Source of the DNA: Euborellia annulipes
Lineage: Eukaryota; Arthropoda; Insecta; Dermaptera; Anisolabididae
DNA length: 64,000 nt
Assembly (NCBI GenBank): GCA_023213315.1
Contig: JAKCPI010011627.1
Span: forward strand, 98,743 to 162,742
Direction of reading: 5' to 3'
Positions 44,141 to 56,695 of this stretch are shown here, piece by piece (the first letter of the stretch is position 1; every line of letters begins with the position of its first letter). The position numbers and the translations under genes are program-made. Under the pieces are notes generated by a model that saw only the letters and a program-made list of their open reading frames with translations, was not told the DNA's origin and made no database searches.

Positions 44141-45996
44141 CATACATTTAAAAAATAATATAAACACCTTAGTTTATTTAACAAATAGCATTAATAGTAT
44201 TTTAAGAAGTGAAAAAATAGGCTTGTGTTCTGTGCTGCATTTTTTAAGGTTATATATTTAATCTCTGGCAGTATGATTTGTCTATCTTTCAAATAAACAT
44301 TTGGTAAATTATATTAAAAACATAAGTTTATATGTTCCAATATATTATTTCAAGGAAGGCTTGCAAACGTATAGACTGACAATCCAAAATTTTTTCTATA
44401 CTCGTTTATTAGGCCCACACTATTTATTTGATTGAAAACGAGCCGAAAAATTTATGAAATTTTGGTCTACTATGAATTACCATAGATAAATTAAAAAATC
44501 ATTGTGTGGTTTTATGAAACCACGATGCAAGTGAAACTTTTTTTTCGGATCGTAGGCGTTTAACTGAAAATTTTCAGAAAATTATTCAATTAAGGGTATT
44601 TTAATCTTAACTTAATAATTGGAAAATGGGAAATCACTAGAAGCATGTTAAAAACTGAGAACAATATTTATTTAGTAATTGAAGATTTGAATCATTTTAA
44701 ATTATTTAAAAAATTATATTTTATCAATTTAAAAATTAAATAATTAAATCTCACAATTATTTTTTTATAATTCGTCATATATATTAAATTTCAACTTTCC
44801 TATTTCTGTCGTCACGGCTTGTGACGTCATTTCTTGTAGCGTGACGGCTTGTAACGCGACATGCTGATAGAGAAACGAAAAAATTTGTGGCGATCAAATA
44901 AAAGTTCCACTTTAAAAAAAATTATAAAATATTCTAAATAGATAGTCATCAGAAAAGGTGTCAGGATTAAATATATATATATAGATTTTATCGATACACA
45001 TTTTTACATGTCATTTATTTAAGTTGTGAGATATAAAGAATCAGCTTCTTTATTTTAATCCTATACAAAGTCTAATTTCCTTACTTAAAAGTCCATTTAT
45101 ATTTCGACTTCCCTCGAGGTAATTCTTTTTTCTGTCTACCTTCCATCATCCACTTTACTATCTATTTCCTTTTTTTTTTTTATATAGGGCTATATCATAT
45201 CCCCAGAGCTAAGTTGATTTTCAAAAGAATTCCTTATTACTTTTATTATTTCTTTTAATGAAATAAGCCTAGAAGAGGTTTTATATAAGAGAAAGAAAAA
45301 AAAAAAGTGGAATTTCGTTCTGTTTGGTTTTCCGTTCAATTGTTTAAGAAAGCATGTGGGTGGAGCATGGATAATTTATGAGGGGTGCTGCACCCCCTAG
45401 GATGCTGCACGGGGTTCGATGCCCACCCTCTCCTTTCTGATCTTCGATTATACTCACATAGCCTTTGAATTATGTATCACCTCAACTCAAGCCTTGCACA
45501 TTCTCCATTTGTAATTTGCCCTGAGGTTCTCCCCTCTTATTTAGCGCTCGGCCAATTCCTGGGTCCTTGTCTTGGGTCTTGCAGGTAGATGATAAATAGA
45601 AAAATATTTACATAATAACACTTATTAATATATCATCTTTTATTACCAGAATTTAACAGAATTAACCAAATTTTATATATTATAATTTTTTATTTACATT
45701 TTTCACTAAAACGATTTAAATAATTTTTGGTAAATCTAAAAAAATAAGTCAGCTAATTGTTAATGATATCTTATATAAATGAATGGTTGAAGAAATATTT
45801 TGCTGCTTGTAGATAAACACTACAATTTTCTTTTTCAGCCACGTCTATACATTAATAGTGAGAATTTTGAGATTTTTCCATCTTCTCCATAATTTGGATA
45901 TTAAAATTGCTTTTTTCAAAATAGCCAATCTCAAAAATTTTTATTTTTTTTTCCGTAATTCAGTACACATGTAAGAGAAAAAATTTCTCAAACATG
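44141..45996. other. AT-rich sequence with one GC-richer patch
   Basis: Around 45340-45600 is a GC-richer stretch with GGGGTGCTGCACCCCC and CGGGGTTCGATGCCC, a T-arm-like sequence without a tRNA fold. Otherwise nothing. Confidence 0.4.
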
Positions 45997-45998
45997 TA

Positions 45999-46190
45999 CA
46001 GTGAGGGACAATATTAAGTCCCACCCATGCGTTTTTTGTTTGTGATTATTTCATTGTTTTTAAAAAAATATTATAAATTTTTTAAAGGAAACTTTCAAAT
46101 CTAGAAAAAATTTTCATTTTCTTTTATAAAAACAATGAAATAATCACAAGTAGAAAACGCATGTATGGGACTTAATATTGTCCCTCACTG
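45999..46190. mobile_element. Tc1/mariner-like MITE
   Basis: The ends CAGTGAGGGACAATATTAAG and the inverse at 46171-46190 are flanked by TA (45997-45998, 46191-46192). The inverted repeats continue through a CATGCGTTTT-type stretch and an AATCACAA-like stretch. The ends are related to, but distinct from, those of the 3934-4142 MITE. Confidence 0.87.
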
Positions 46191-46329
46191 TACATTAAAT
46201 AAAATAAAATAATAGTGAGAATTTCGTGTGTGTAATTTACATATCGATGGTTTCTATGTGATGCCTGATTTTTTTATAATTAATGAATTCATAAGGTCCA
46301 AATACCTTTGGTGACTATTGTCACATACA

Positions 46330-46600
46330 ACCAGCGGAGTAGGTAGGGGGAAGAGGGGAGTGTGACCCGCTTCGGGTGACACCTTATTGGAGAGAAGCAA
46401 GACAAGTGGAAAAAAAAACATCAATCCTCGGTGGTTAAGTCCAAACAAACAAAATACTTTGAATTATTTAAAAAAAAAAAAAATTGAATAGCGAACCTAA
46501 CTTAAATATAAAATAACTAAATTTATTACGACCCGCTTAGAGGCACCAGTCATCGGGGGTTAATTCCAACAAGCACAATACAAATTTAAAACAAAAGGGA
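46330..46600 (+). repeat. Diverged direct repeat pair
   Basis: GACCCGCTTCGGGTGACACC with TCCTCGGTGGTTAAGTCCAA (46362-46455) is echoed by GACCCGCTTAGAGGCACCAG with TCGGGGGTTAATTCCAACA (46529-46580). The first copy starts near a hAT-like CAGCGGAGTAGGTAGGGGG end at 46333. No clean element boundary was found. Confidence 0.4.
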
Positions 46601-46640
46601 AAAAATAGAAAATCTATGCCCATTAACAATCAACATGTTC

Positions 46641-46828
46641 AATCCGGTAGCTCAATTCCTTCATGCTTAAAATTGTTACCTACAGACAGACCAATTGGAG
46701 GGACCCACTTTTTTGGACTCAGGGCACCTCAAAACATGCAAATCCATCAAAATCTCGACATCGAATTTTTGACATGATCGTTAATACTTTCTCTCTATTT
46801 ATTTCATATATAAGGTAAGAGAAAGTAA
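46641..46828 (-). mobile_element. R1 fragment (short-hairpin end)
   Basis: Covers GTAGCTCAATTCCTTCATGC to the terminal GGTAAGAGAAAGT. The body is missing. Confidence 0.75.
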
Positions 46829-47814
46829 AAATAAATTATTTAATACAAGTCCATAATATTTTCTGATATAATCAATCATTTTGGTGCAATAATCAAACAT
46901 GAACTAGTTCATTAATAGTCACCTATTTAATGAAAATAAAACAATTTTCATTTCCTCCTTTTTACTTTTTTATTCAATCCAAATAAATTTTTCTTGAATA
47001 AAAATTTGGCGAATTATCAAACTAATTTTTTTACTATAGAATTAAATAGAATAAAAAAAAGATTGTGATTAACTTGAAATGAGAATATCAAAATTGATGA
47101 ATCTGAGATGATGAAATAAATAGGAAGGCTTTCTGTTGTAGATGAGATCTATGATGAGAAGATAAAATATGTGTTCAAATGTTTGATGAAATTGAAGGGG
47201 AGAAAGAGAAAAGAGGTGAGGGCGAGAAATTATCTCTGACTGTTGATCTCTATCAAAAGAGAATTCACGAGTATTAAATCAAGGGTATAAATTAACAAAT
47301 TTTACAAGCGATGACAAAAAGTTATTTTCTTTTTAATAGAATTTTAAATATTTTTTTATTGATCGTTAGATTTAAATATTTTACACTTTATATAAATTTC
47401 AATTATGTTCAAAATAAGACAATTCTTATTAAATATGTAAATTATTGCGTCTAGCCTAAGGCTTAGAAATTTAGTTATACCTTGTTTAACGATTCTTGAA
47501 AAACGTTACGGGAATCGAATTAGTGTTAAGGGAGAATTAAATAATAACATGAAACGATAGGAAGAGATTCATAAAATTAAAGTCTATTTTTGAATAGAAC
47601 AGATTATTCTTCAATTGGAAAATTTATATTTTAAAATTAAAACAAGATTATTTCAAATTAATACTAATTACCCGTAGGGCCAGTTTAATTACTCAAGGTC
47701 AAGTTAACAAATTTAACAAGAAAAGGTATAGTAAACAATCGGTAAAATCTAAGGCCTCCCATATAAACAATTTAAATTTACAAGGTTTGGTGTTATATTT
47801 CCAAATCGATAGAG
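46829..47814. other. AT-rich sequence, nothing recognised
   Basis: No supported open frame or repeat match. Confidence 0.4.
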
Positions 47815-47990
47815 TTAATTTTAAGAAAATCGAAATAGGAAAACTAGAAAAAAAAACGAAAAAATTACATTAGTAAAGTTTTAGTATTATTTTGCCGATT
47901 TTATTCAAATTCATCGAGACTCCTACGAAATGGATTTTTAGCTTAAATATAAAATTTGAGCATCGAGAGTTTATTTGTTTTTGAGTTATT
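47815..47990 (-). mobile_element. R1 fragment, highly diverged
   Basis: AAGAAAATCGAAA, TTTTGCCGATTTTATTCAAA and AGCTTAAATATAAAATTT keep R1 order with many changes. It is probably the oldest copy seen. Confidence 0.5.
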
Positions 47991-49214
47991 TAGGTAACTC
48001 ACATTTTTTAATATTTCACGTGAAATTCATTAAATTTATTGTGAAAAAAACTAAAATTCAAGCTAATAAGAAAATTCTCTCTTTAGTTGGCAATTTTAAG
48101 AAAAGCAGTGGCTTTATTTCAACTTTTCTTGGAAAGAGGCAAACTTTTTTTTCTTAAAATTTTCTTACAAATAGATATCTCAAATTTGGAGAAAAGTTAT
48201 TTAATTTAATTAATTTTTTACAGTATATGTACGCGTATTTTGAAATATTTTAATAAAATTTAAAAAAGATCAGGGCCCTTGGGGTGGGGGGGGGGGTAAA
48301 TGGTGTTTTTCTTTAATTTTACTCTTTACTTTCAATTCAACTAGATCCAAATGTTATCAGTTTAAATTTAGTCAAAAAACTACATCACTGATCTCCTTAG
48401 GAACTACTTATTTCTCTCCTGGAGAGGGGATAGGGGGGGGGGTGTTGACAAATTTATAAGATGTGTATTTATTGATAAAAAATATAAATTCTAAAAATTA
48501 AAAACTATATAAAATTTCATATTTTTTAAACGATAATTTTCAAGCTTGATGAAACTTTAGATGAGGTTCCCAACCTTTTTTGAGGTGCGGCCCACTTTTT
48601 ATTTACTTATGAAAGCTTATTGCTTAATTGCTTATTGCACAACTATTTCACATATACAACATTAAATGTAAATCGCTCATCCGCCTATTACACTAATGAA
48701 AATAATATTTCATTGACACAAAAAAATCTTAATTAACTGCATGCCATCTAGCAAGCACGATTGGAACTGCGTCTCATTCTAGACGCCTGCTAGGGCTGCA
48801 ACCTCCCAAGAGAGGTGAAATGGAGATATTAACAAATATTAACTAGGTAGAGCTTTGTTCGAAAAAAGATGGAATTTTTTTCAATTAACGCTCTCAACAG
48901 ACTGTAAATAAGCCAGTCAATATTAAGATTAAGATATTATTTATTAATATTAGGATTAAGATAACAAATATGCAAAAGCGTGAAAGACCTGATTCAATCT
49001 TCTTGGAGGCGCAATTTTTGCCCAATCAAACCCAAACTCATCTCCCAAATTGCAATCTGAAATGATATATTGTCTGGCTTATTTACAGTCTATTTGAGCG
49101 TTGATCGAAAAAATTCCATAATATAGGCTACTAGTCGAAGCCGCCTTCGGCGGGCTTTCCGCCTAGCCAGGAGGCTGCGCCCCTGGACCCCTTGCTCGCC
49201 TTCGGCGAGCAAGT
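47991..49214. other. AT-rich sequence with G-runs and a hAT-like trace
   Basis: Long G runs at about 48279-48295 and 48433-48442. AGGTTCCCAACCTTTTTTGA near 48565 resembles a hAT-type end followed by GCGGCCCAC. A GC-rich patch at 49130-49215 resembles the R9 head and contains GCTCGCCTTCGGCGAGC, a small palindrome. Confidence 0.4.
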
Positions 49215-49690
49215 TTATTCCCAATTTGGGATATTTCTTGTTGCAATGCAAGTGTTAAGATGTTAAGGAAGGATCTTATATTCAAGCGAGGCGAGGTACC
49301 TATTGGGAACAGCACAAAAGGGTCTGTTTATGACTGTTTAAAGGGTCAGTCACCTCTCTTCGTTTTTCAACTGCGCGTAGCCCCCACCCCCAGCCCATAG
49401 TCAGGTAGGAAGCTGGTTCACACAGCATAAAGGACGCTCTCTAATTTCTAGCCAATTTGTTGATTTTGTGTTCCCATATTGAAGAAATTTGATTATAATT
49501 AATTTTCCAAAACATTTAAGAGATTCAAATTATTACTACGTTACTCCCAGAGCCATATACTATATGTATACTTAATTTCAAATGGATTCATTGGAAATTG
49601 TGGATTTCTATAAAACATATACATACATATTTACATACATACATACATTTTTCCCATTTCATTTTTATATATATAGATAATGAATTCGAA
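49215..49690 (-). repeat. R8 dispersed repeat, copy 2
   Basis: Inverse of 29030-29480, with GGATATTTCTTGTTGCAATG, GATTATAATTAATTTTCC and a CATACATACATACATT tract ending in CCATTTCATTTTTATATA. It directly adjoins the TIR element at 49702. Confidence 0.75.
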
Positions 49691-49701
49691 ATAAAAAAAA
49701 A

Positions 49702-50260
49702 TATACCGGGTGTCCCAGGTGTGACACCCCATTGTTGCGATCGAAAGAGAAAAATATCTGAGCCCAAAAATCCATGTTTGGAATTTTTTGATTAAGTAGT
49801 TAATTAGTAATTAATTAATAAAAGTGACCAATCAGGAGGCGCTACAGAAGAATAGAAATAAGTGGGATAGTAGTAACAGTTAGATAAATACAGAGAAGCT
49901 TCACGTAAATTGTTTTGGTTAATTAATAAAATAATAATAATTATTATTGAAGTACAAAATAATAATCTCAAAATAAATGACAGAGAAATTTCAGCTAAAT
50001 TGTTTTGGTTAATGAATGAAATAATAATAATAATTTTGAAATATAACAATTAAAGACTTAGGATTAATGATGAGAAAGCTTCAGACGAATACTTTTGGTT
50101 AATTATTAAAATAATAATTATTATTATTGAAATAAAAAAATAAAAAACTTAAATGATAGAGAAACATTAGGTAAATTGTTTTTGTTAATGAAAAAAATAA
50201 TAATAATAAAGCGCGCTCCTGATTGGTCTCTTTCGATCCCAACAATGGGACACCATGTAT
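49702..50260. mobile_element. TIR element with internal ~90-bp tandem array
   Basis: TATACCGGGTGTCCC at the left matches GGGACACCATGTATA at the right. The inverted text continues through TTGTTGCGATCGAAAGAGA and GACCAATCAGGAG, with about 70 extra bases in the left arm. Four units of ~90 bp (starting near 49892, 49982, 50072 and 50157) share AAATTGTTTTGGTTAATnAAT. The 81-codon minus frame with repeated INQNNL is a repeat translation. Confidence 0.7.
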
Positions 50261-50369
50261 AAACTAGGTCAATTTATTTATATAAATTTGAATTATATTT
50301 AGAATTCATAAATGGAAGGTGAGCGATAATCCGTAATCCGAGTTCGATTAGCCAGATTTGAAATTTTTT

Positions 50370-50788
50370 ACTAAAAATTTCTAGTATCGAGATTTTGACG
50401 AAAATACAAGTTTTGAGGTCCCCTGAATCTAAAAAAAAAAGTGGGGTGAATAAAATATGTCAAGAACGAAAAGAATTAGGGAGGTTGAAATTTAATATTT
50501 ATGTTCCTGGGGCGTAACACGAAACTTAAAAAAAAAAATCGGCCAAAGAATACTAAATTCTCTCTAACGATTTTGATTAAAATCCATAAAGCAATAATTT
50601 TTTAGATGCTCTTTAAAGTGTATATTCTCAAAACTCTACTTTTGTAATTCTTAGGAAAAATAGAAATTGGTTGCCATGGTATTTAAATATTTTTCTATAT
50701 TTATAAATTTTATATTTTGATATATCAAATGAAACTAAATATATGTCGATACAAAAAAATCTGGTGTGACAAGCACAACACGCAACTT
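50370..50788 (+). mobile_element. R1 element, truncated at both ends
   Basis: From ATCGAGATTTTGACGAAAAT to GATACAAAAAAATCTGGTGT and CAACACGCAACTTTT. Both terminal hairpins are incomplete, and about 100 bp of the body is deleted. Confidence 0.75.
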
Positions 50789-51628
50789 TTAATCAAGATC
50801 AAATAATAATAAGACATCAATATAGTTTATTTTTTTAATCAGTAATTAGGTAAAATCTTTATAATAAATTCAATATTCAATAATTCTATAATGTTACCAG
50901 ATGGTGAACATATAACTTGCATATACACATGAATTTGACTGTTTTAACGAAATAATATTTAACATTGATCAAGACCCAGGGGGAGGCATACATTATATTA
51001 TAATACTAAGCTGATAACTTAATCGTCGATAATTATCCTCTTTAAATATTCTCCCAATCTCCAATACAATGAAGAAGGTATCCTTTGATGTGCTTAATGG
51101 AATAGATCATTTCCATTAAATATCGAATGGAATTAAATCAACGTTTCAAAGGTTAATAAAATTTATAAATTAATTAAACTTGGAAACTTTTTAATTTACG
51201 CAATTTCTTCATTGAGAGAGAAAGAGAGGATATTGAAGAAAGAAGGTGCTGCTGCAAAATTAAGAAAGAAAAAAAAAATTATTTCTCTTCATTTAAATAA
51301 ATAATAGATGAAAAATTTAAACTTAATAGACTCATAATATTTGAAGAAAATCTGAAAAGCAAAGAAATTTAATTGTTTTCGAAATTAATATGCCATGACA
51401 ATCTGTCTTGCATTTTCAAGATTCTTCTTGCCTTTACTTGCCACTCAAAACTTCGTTAACTTTCCTATTCAATTAAACTAATTCAGAAAATTATTAAATC
51501 TGATAGAAGGAGACAGAACGATGAGAAAAAGTGGAGGGAGAGACAGAAAGAAAGAAAGAAAATTTATTAATAGCCCTGAGAACTTCTTGTTCTCTATGAG
51601 CCGCAAGGAATTATATAATTTTTTCCCA
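50789..51628. other. AT-rich sequence, nothing recognised
   Basis: 51010-51130 is mildly less AT-rich and not repeated elsewhere in the window. No gene. Confidence 0.35.
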
Positions 51629-52658
51629 TTTTTACTTTCTCGTACCCTATATATGAAATATATAGGAGAGAAAGTATTGCGATCATGTCAAAAATTCGAT
51701 GTCGAGATTTTGATGGATATACATGTTTTGAGGTCCCCTGAGTCCAAAAAAGTGGGTCCCGCAAATTGGTCTGTGTGTGTGTGTGTGTGTCTGTATGTGT
51801 GGAACCATTTTTTTAGCATGAAGGAGTTGAGCTACCGGGTTGAAATTTTATATTTAACTTAAGTACCTTTGAAGAATCTCAAAATAAGCTTTTGAACAAA
51901 ATCGGCCAAAAAGTACTAGTACTTTACTGATGTACTTTTTCAGTTTTTTTCGATTTTCTCAAAATTCCCTCCAAGGATTTTTTTTTTAAAATTCAAAAAT
52001 CAATTATTTTTTAGATGCTCTTTAAAATGTATATTCTCATTTTGCCGTTGAAATCTTCTGAAGACCACTTTACTCTTGTTCTTCATAGGAAAGATAGAAA
52101 TGGTTGCCATGGTAACGGAATTTAAATCTTTTTCTTTTTATTAGATTAAAAATCAATTATTATTTAAATTCCCATTTTTTTTTAAATTTATTAGTGTCTT
52201 TAATTGTTTCAAAGAAAACATATATGTCTCTCTCTCACTTGCAAACATTATCGCCTGTCTCTACTCTTTTTAAATTCCCTTTCCACCTTATCTTCGCATA
52301 GAAACAATGTTAATTTCCTATAGGGATTTGTATGTTAATTTCGATTCAAAAGGGGGTCCCCTTTGGAACTTTTTACGCATTTAAAATTTTTTTTTCCAAT
52401 TCTTATGAAATTTTGTATTTATTTACGATTCTATATTGTGTATAAAATGTCCAAATATGAGATTAAAATTTTGAAAAATAACCATAGTTTATTTCAAGCA
52501 GTCAACATTTAAAATGCAAGTTTGAAACTAAGGTGCTATGGGAAACTAAATATATCTCGACACAAAAAATCTGGTGTGACCAGCACAGTGCGCAACTTTC
52601 TCTTACCGAAGGGTAAGAGAAAGTTGTGTGCTGTGCGCCAGTCACACCAGATTTTTTA
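51629..52658 (+). mobile_element. R1 element, long subfamily, full length
   Basis: Same architecture as 35561-36581: short hairpin, (TG)n near 51770-51790, standard body, ~390 bp extra block, and a near-perfect terminal hairpin at 52563-52658. The long copies are closely similar in the extra block. The open frames inside (51521-51862, 52502-52725) are repeat translation. Confidence 0.87.
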
Positions 52659-52725
52659 TTTAGACACACCCCAAACTCTTGTTTGCGAAACATGTGAACA
52701 TAATACCATCCAGAGCTTGGAATGA

Positions 52726-53305
52726 AGAATTAAGGGGGTTCAGGAGCGACGTCTAAACGTACTTTAAAAAAAAAACTGGAAATTTTTCAATGCTGTTTTT
52801 ATTGAAATGAATTAAATTCATAAGAGATTTTTTAATGACTTAAAAAAAATTAAGGAAACTAATTTTTTTGTTATCAAGCAAATACAAAAAAAACAATCTG
52901 TCCCAATAATCTTTAATTTTTTTTACATTTAAAAATAAATTTATTTTTATTATTAATCACATATTAATTAAGAAATTTTTAAAATAAGCTTAGATGATTT
53001 ATTTGAAAACCAACTGTCAAATTAGTTCAGCATTCTTGCAATAAATGGCAGGCTAGTCTAACAGCTGATCACCTAATAGCGTATATCTGGACTATATTTA
53101 TATATTTTTATGCTTTTATAAGATACATAATATATAATAACATTTATAAAGTATTTATTGTTAAAAGATCAATGAAAATCAACCAAATGCATTAAATATT
53201 ATTAGCTACCATTTTGACATCTCTTGGCAAATTTTTGAATTAGTTGATTTTTTGGGCATACACACAACGCCATCTTATCGGGAAAAACATGCGTAACACC
53301 TTCAC
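52726..53305 (-). repeat. R3 dispersed repeat, copy 2 (inverted)
   Basis: Inverse of 8097-8705, with GGAGCGACGTCTAAACGTAC at the left and GCCATCTTATCGGGAAAAAC at the right. Confidence 0.8.
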
Positions 53306-53564
53306 TTCGGAGGCCCCTTAAAATTTATCCACAAACTGGGGACCGAAATTAAAAAAAAAAAAAAAAAAAAACTTTGAAATCCTTCAAGAAGTTTTGTTTT
53401 CACTTTATTTTAGCAAAAGAATATGCTGTGACTGTTCCACACAACAACTTTTTCTTACTTTGAAATTTGCGTTCTGTCACACCAGATTTTTTTTATGTCG
53501 ACATAGTTTCCGGCAGTAGTCGCATTAGAATTCAAATGTATAATTTATAAACATAGAAAAATAT

Positions 53565-54595
53565 TGTAGGGAATTGTAAAATAAAAATGCGAAAAATATA
53601 TTTACAATTCTAAATGGTGGTTTATTAATAAATGTAAAATAAAGTTTATTTACATATAAAAATTAATAAAATAAAAAAAGGTCTATTTACACTGATGAAT
53701 AATTAATTCAAATTAGAAGTTCATAAAAAGTTAATAAAACGGCACAGTAACTATATTTACATAAAAGAAGCGGCACTATAATTGTACTTGCGTGGGAATA
53801 ATGAGATTGCGAGAGAAAACGCGACGCGCACTTAACTGATGGCGGTGTCTTCTTCGGCAATTTCCCTGGATAGTGGCGGACCTCTGTCCCTCTGGGCTTG
53901 TAGTCGTCTTTGAATAATGGAGAACCGTCTGTTCGCCGATTATTCCGTCGTAATGTGGAATCAGCCTGATTCCACCGTCGTCGTCTTCAGATACAGGGGT
54001 ACTCGTCTAGTGACCTCTGTCGTCGACTTGTGAATGCATGGACACATGGACACCCGTCTGGCGATCGTTGTGGTCTGCACTGACGTCCGGATCAGGTTGA
54101 GGCTCTTTTAAAGAGACTTAACCGGCAAGTCCGCTCTTTGTTGCTCTCAGAGGGGCTCCGCCCCTCTCCGTCTGCGCTTTGAACCGAGGCTATAAAAGGT
54201 CGACGGCTCGGAGTCTCTCCCTCTTTTGCCATATGTCATCGTTGGAGCAACATCTCCCGGAGCGCCCTAGCGACGTTCCGTGTCAGGTTCGTGGCGTCTC
54301 TGCCCTCTCTCATTATCTCATTTATTCCCTTTGACCCAAATGGCCAATTTAATTATTAGCAAAAGGTGTTGTTACAATTAATTATTAGCAAAAGTTACTG
54401 TGCTTTATTATTAGCAAAAGTGGTACTTTTAAAAAGTCCTTTTCAGGGCTAAATTATTTACAAAAGAAACTGTACAACCAATAGTCCTTTTCAGGGCTAA
54501 TATTCTTATTAACAAAAGTAATGCGATGCTATATTAAAACAAAGGTCCTTTTAAGGATCAACTCAAAAAAATATTGGCCATTTTCCTTTCCTACA
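53565..54595 (+). mobile_element. Solo LTR inside R1
   Basis: A 1031 bp insertion starts TGTAGGGAATTG and ends TTTCCTACA (TG...CA), flanked by ATAT (53561-53564 and 54596-54599). The interior is GC-rich at 53800-54310, has a TATA box, and carries three TTATTAGCAAAAG repeats near 54352-54420. No internal retrotransposon coding region is present, as expected after LTR-LTR recombination. Superfamily not assigned. Confidence 0.7.
54191..54199 (+). promoter_or_regulatory. TATA box of the solo LTR
   Basis: TATAAAAGG lies in GC-rich sequence with a GGTCGACGGCTCGGAG stretch just downstream. This is the expected place and composition for an LTR core promoter directing plus-strand transcription. Confidence 0.55.
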
Positions 54596-55579
54596 ATATT
54601 TATGTTTTATTACTATTGAAACAATTTCTCGCTTTTTCCCCTATGAAGTACAAGTGCTTCAAACAATGTTGAGGGCAAAATGATAGAGACATCAAAAAAA
54701 TTGATTTATGAATTTTAATCCTAATTTCGAATATAATAAAGTTAAAATTTCATTCAATTTTATTTTCATTCTTTCATAGCTTGAAATAAATAAACTATGG
54801 TTATTTTTCAAAATTTTAATCTCATATTTTGATATTTTATACACAATGGGGAATCATAAATAAATACAAATTTTCATAAGAATTGGAAAAAATTCTTTTA
54901 AATGTGTAAAATATTCCCTTATGAATCGAAATTCACATGCAAATCCCCATAGGGATTTAACATTCACTCGATGGAACGAAGAGCCATGATGAATTTGAAA
55001 AATCTGAAATACCACATCAGTAAAGTGTACTTCAAACAATTTTCACTAAAAATTTTACTAATATACTTTTTAAAGACCATCTAAAAAATAGTTGATTTAT
55101 GAATTTTAATCAAAATCGTTTGAGCGAATTTTTAAAAAATCGAAAAAATTGAAAAAGTGCTTCAATAAAGTACTTTTTGGCTGATTTTATCTAAAAGTTT
55201 ATTTTCGCGCCTTCGTGGTGTATCTAACTTAAATATAAAATTTCAACTTTGTAACACATTTCCTTCAAACTTTATTTGGATCACAGACAAACACACTGAC
55301 AGACCCTTTTTTGTACTCAGGGAAAACGTGTATTTCCATCAAAATCTAAAAATTGAATTTTTTTTACATAAATTCTTTCTCTCTCTACCATTATATATAA
55401 ATATAGGTAAGAGAAAGTAAATACCAAATTGATATCTCATCTAAGTTAAAAGTTATTTAAGAAATATCATTATCGAAATGAATAGATTAATTAACAAAAA
55501 AATTGTGCCTTCAAACATTTTTTTTTTTTCTAAAGAATCGTCGATAAAACACCTTTTCTCTGATCGTAAATTGAAAGGT

Positions 55580-55880
55580 ACTCAGCCGTTTCGATTTAGG
55601 GGAACACGAAAAATGAGGAGGTCAACTGAATGGAACCCGAGAGAGAAAGAGATAGAGAGGGAGAGAGATCTCGCTAAGGAGTAAAGATAGAAGTTGGACC
55701 CTCCCTCACCCACGACCTGGCACCCCTCATAGTGCTCCCTTTTTGGGGGCGACTCTGCGCCCTCGACTATTGATCTCCGGAGGACCAGAGCAAAAGAGAC
55801 GGCAGATTTTTGCCCCCGACGCCACAGCATCATCGGGCTCAAATTAGGACCCTTCACAGTAATATAAATAAACATCGAGA
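55580..55880. other. GC-richer unclassified patch
   Basis: A (GA)n-like run at 55640-55670 is followed by a GC-rich segment. The minus frame of 97 codons covers it, with no recognised domain and no splice signals that frame it. Confidence 0.35.
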
Positions 55881-55927
55881 TATTTTCACATCAGTATATA
55901 TCCTACTCTCAAAATGGTGAATATCTC

Positions 55928-56552
55928 AAAAAAAATCTGGTGTGACTGGCGCACAGCACACAACTTTCTCTTACCCTTCGGTAAGAGAAAGTTGTGCATC
56001 AGATTTTTTGTGTCGAGATATATTTAGTTGCTCTTAGCACTTTAGTTCCAAACTTGACCACGCGATGGTTCATAGATGGCGCTGAGCTACGAATGCTTCC
56101 ACATCAGTAAAGTGTACTTCAAACAATTTCCACGAAAAATTTCACTGATATACTTTTTAAAGAGAATCTAAAAAATAGTTCATTTATGAATTTTAGACAA
56201 AATCGTTGCAGCGAATTTTGAGAAAATCGAAAAAAAAAAAACTGAAAAAGTACATTAGTAAAGTACTAGTACTTTTTGGCCGATTTTGTTCAAAAGCTTA
56301 TTTTCACCTCTTGGGTGGGTGCCTAACTTAAATATAAAATTTCAACATCGTAGCTCTTTTAGTTCCTGAAATATTTTGTTCACAGCCACACAGACACACA
56401 CACACACACAGACAGACCATGTCGCGAAAACCACTTTTTTGGATTCAGGGGACCTCAAAACGTGAAGATCCATCAAAATCTCGACATCGAATTTTTGACA
56501 TGAATCCAATACTTTCTCTCTATATATTTCATATAAAGGGTAAGAGAAAGTA
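55928..56552 (-). mobile_element. R1 element, long-subfamily derivative
   Basis: Begins with a compact hairpin (AAAATCTGGTGTGACTGG to GTTGTGCATCAGATTTTTTG). It keeps the long-subfamily segment GAGATATATTTAGTTG with most of the extra block deleted. It has an (AC)n tract near 56390-56412 and ends GGGTAAGAGAAAGT. Confidence 0.82.
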
Positions 56553-56606
56553 ATATATTCACTTTTTTAAATTAAGAATAAGTTAAAATTATCACTTTCG
56601 TATAAA

Positions 56607-56695
56607 AAAATATGGTGTGACTTAACGCGCAGCAGATTTTTTTGTGTCGAGATATATTCAGTTGCCCACAGCACCTTAGTTACAAACTTAATCAA
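56607..56695 (-). mobile_element. R1 fragment
   Basis: AAATATGGTGTGACTTAACG, TTTTTTTGTGTCGAGATATA and GCACCTTAGTTACAAACTTA match the long-hairpin end of the long subfamily. Confidence 0.65.

Larger units (their letters stand above)
53437..55420 (-). mobile_element. R1 element, long subfamily, split by a solo LTR
   Basis: 53437-53564 carries the long-hairpin end and first body segment. After the LTR the R1 text continues at 54596 (ATATTTATGTTTTATTACTA). It includes the long-subfamily block (54770-54970) and ends at GGTAAGAGAAAGT (55403-55418). The copy is diverged, consistent with an insertion older than the LTR. Confidence 0.75.

Noticed and set aside
55582..55875. 97-codon open frame on the minus strand
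   Set aside because: No recognisable motif; much of it is translated from a GA-rich run. No conserved splice framing.
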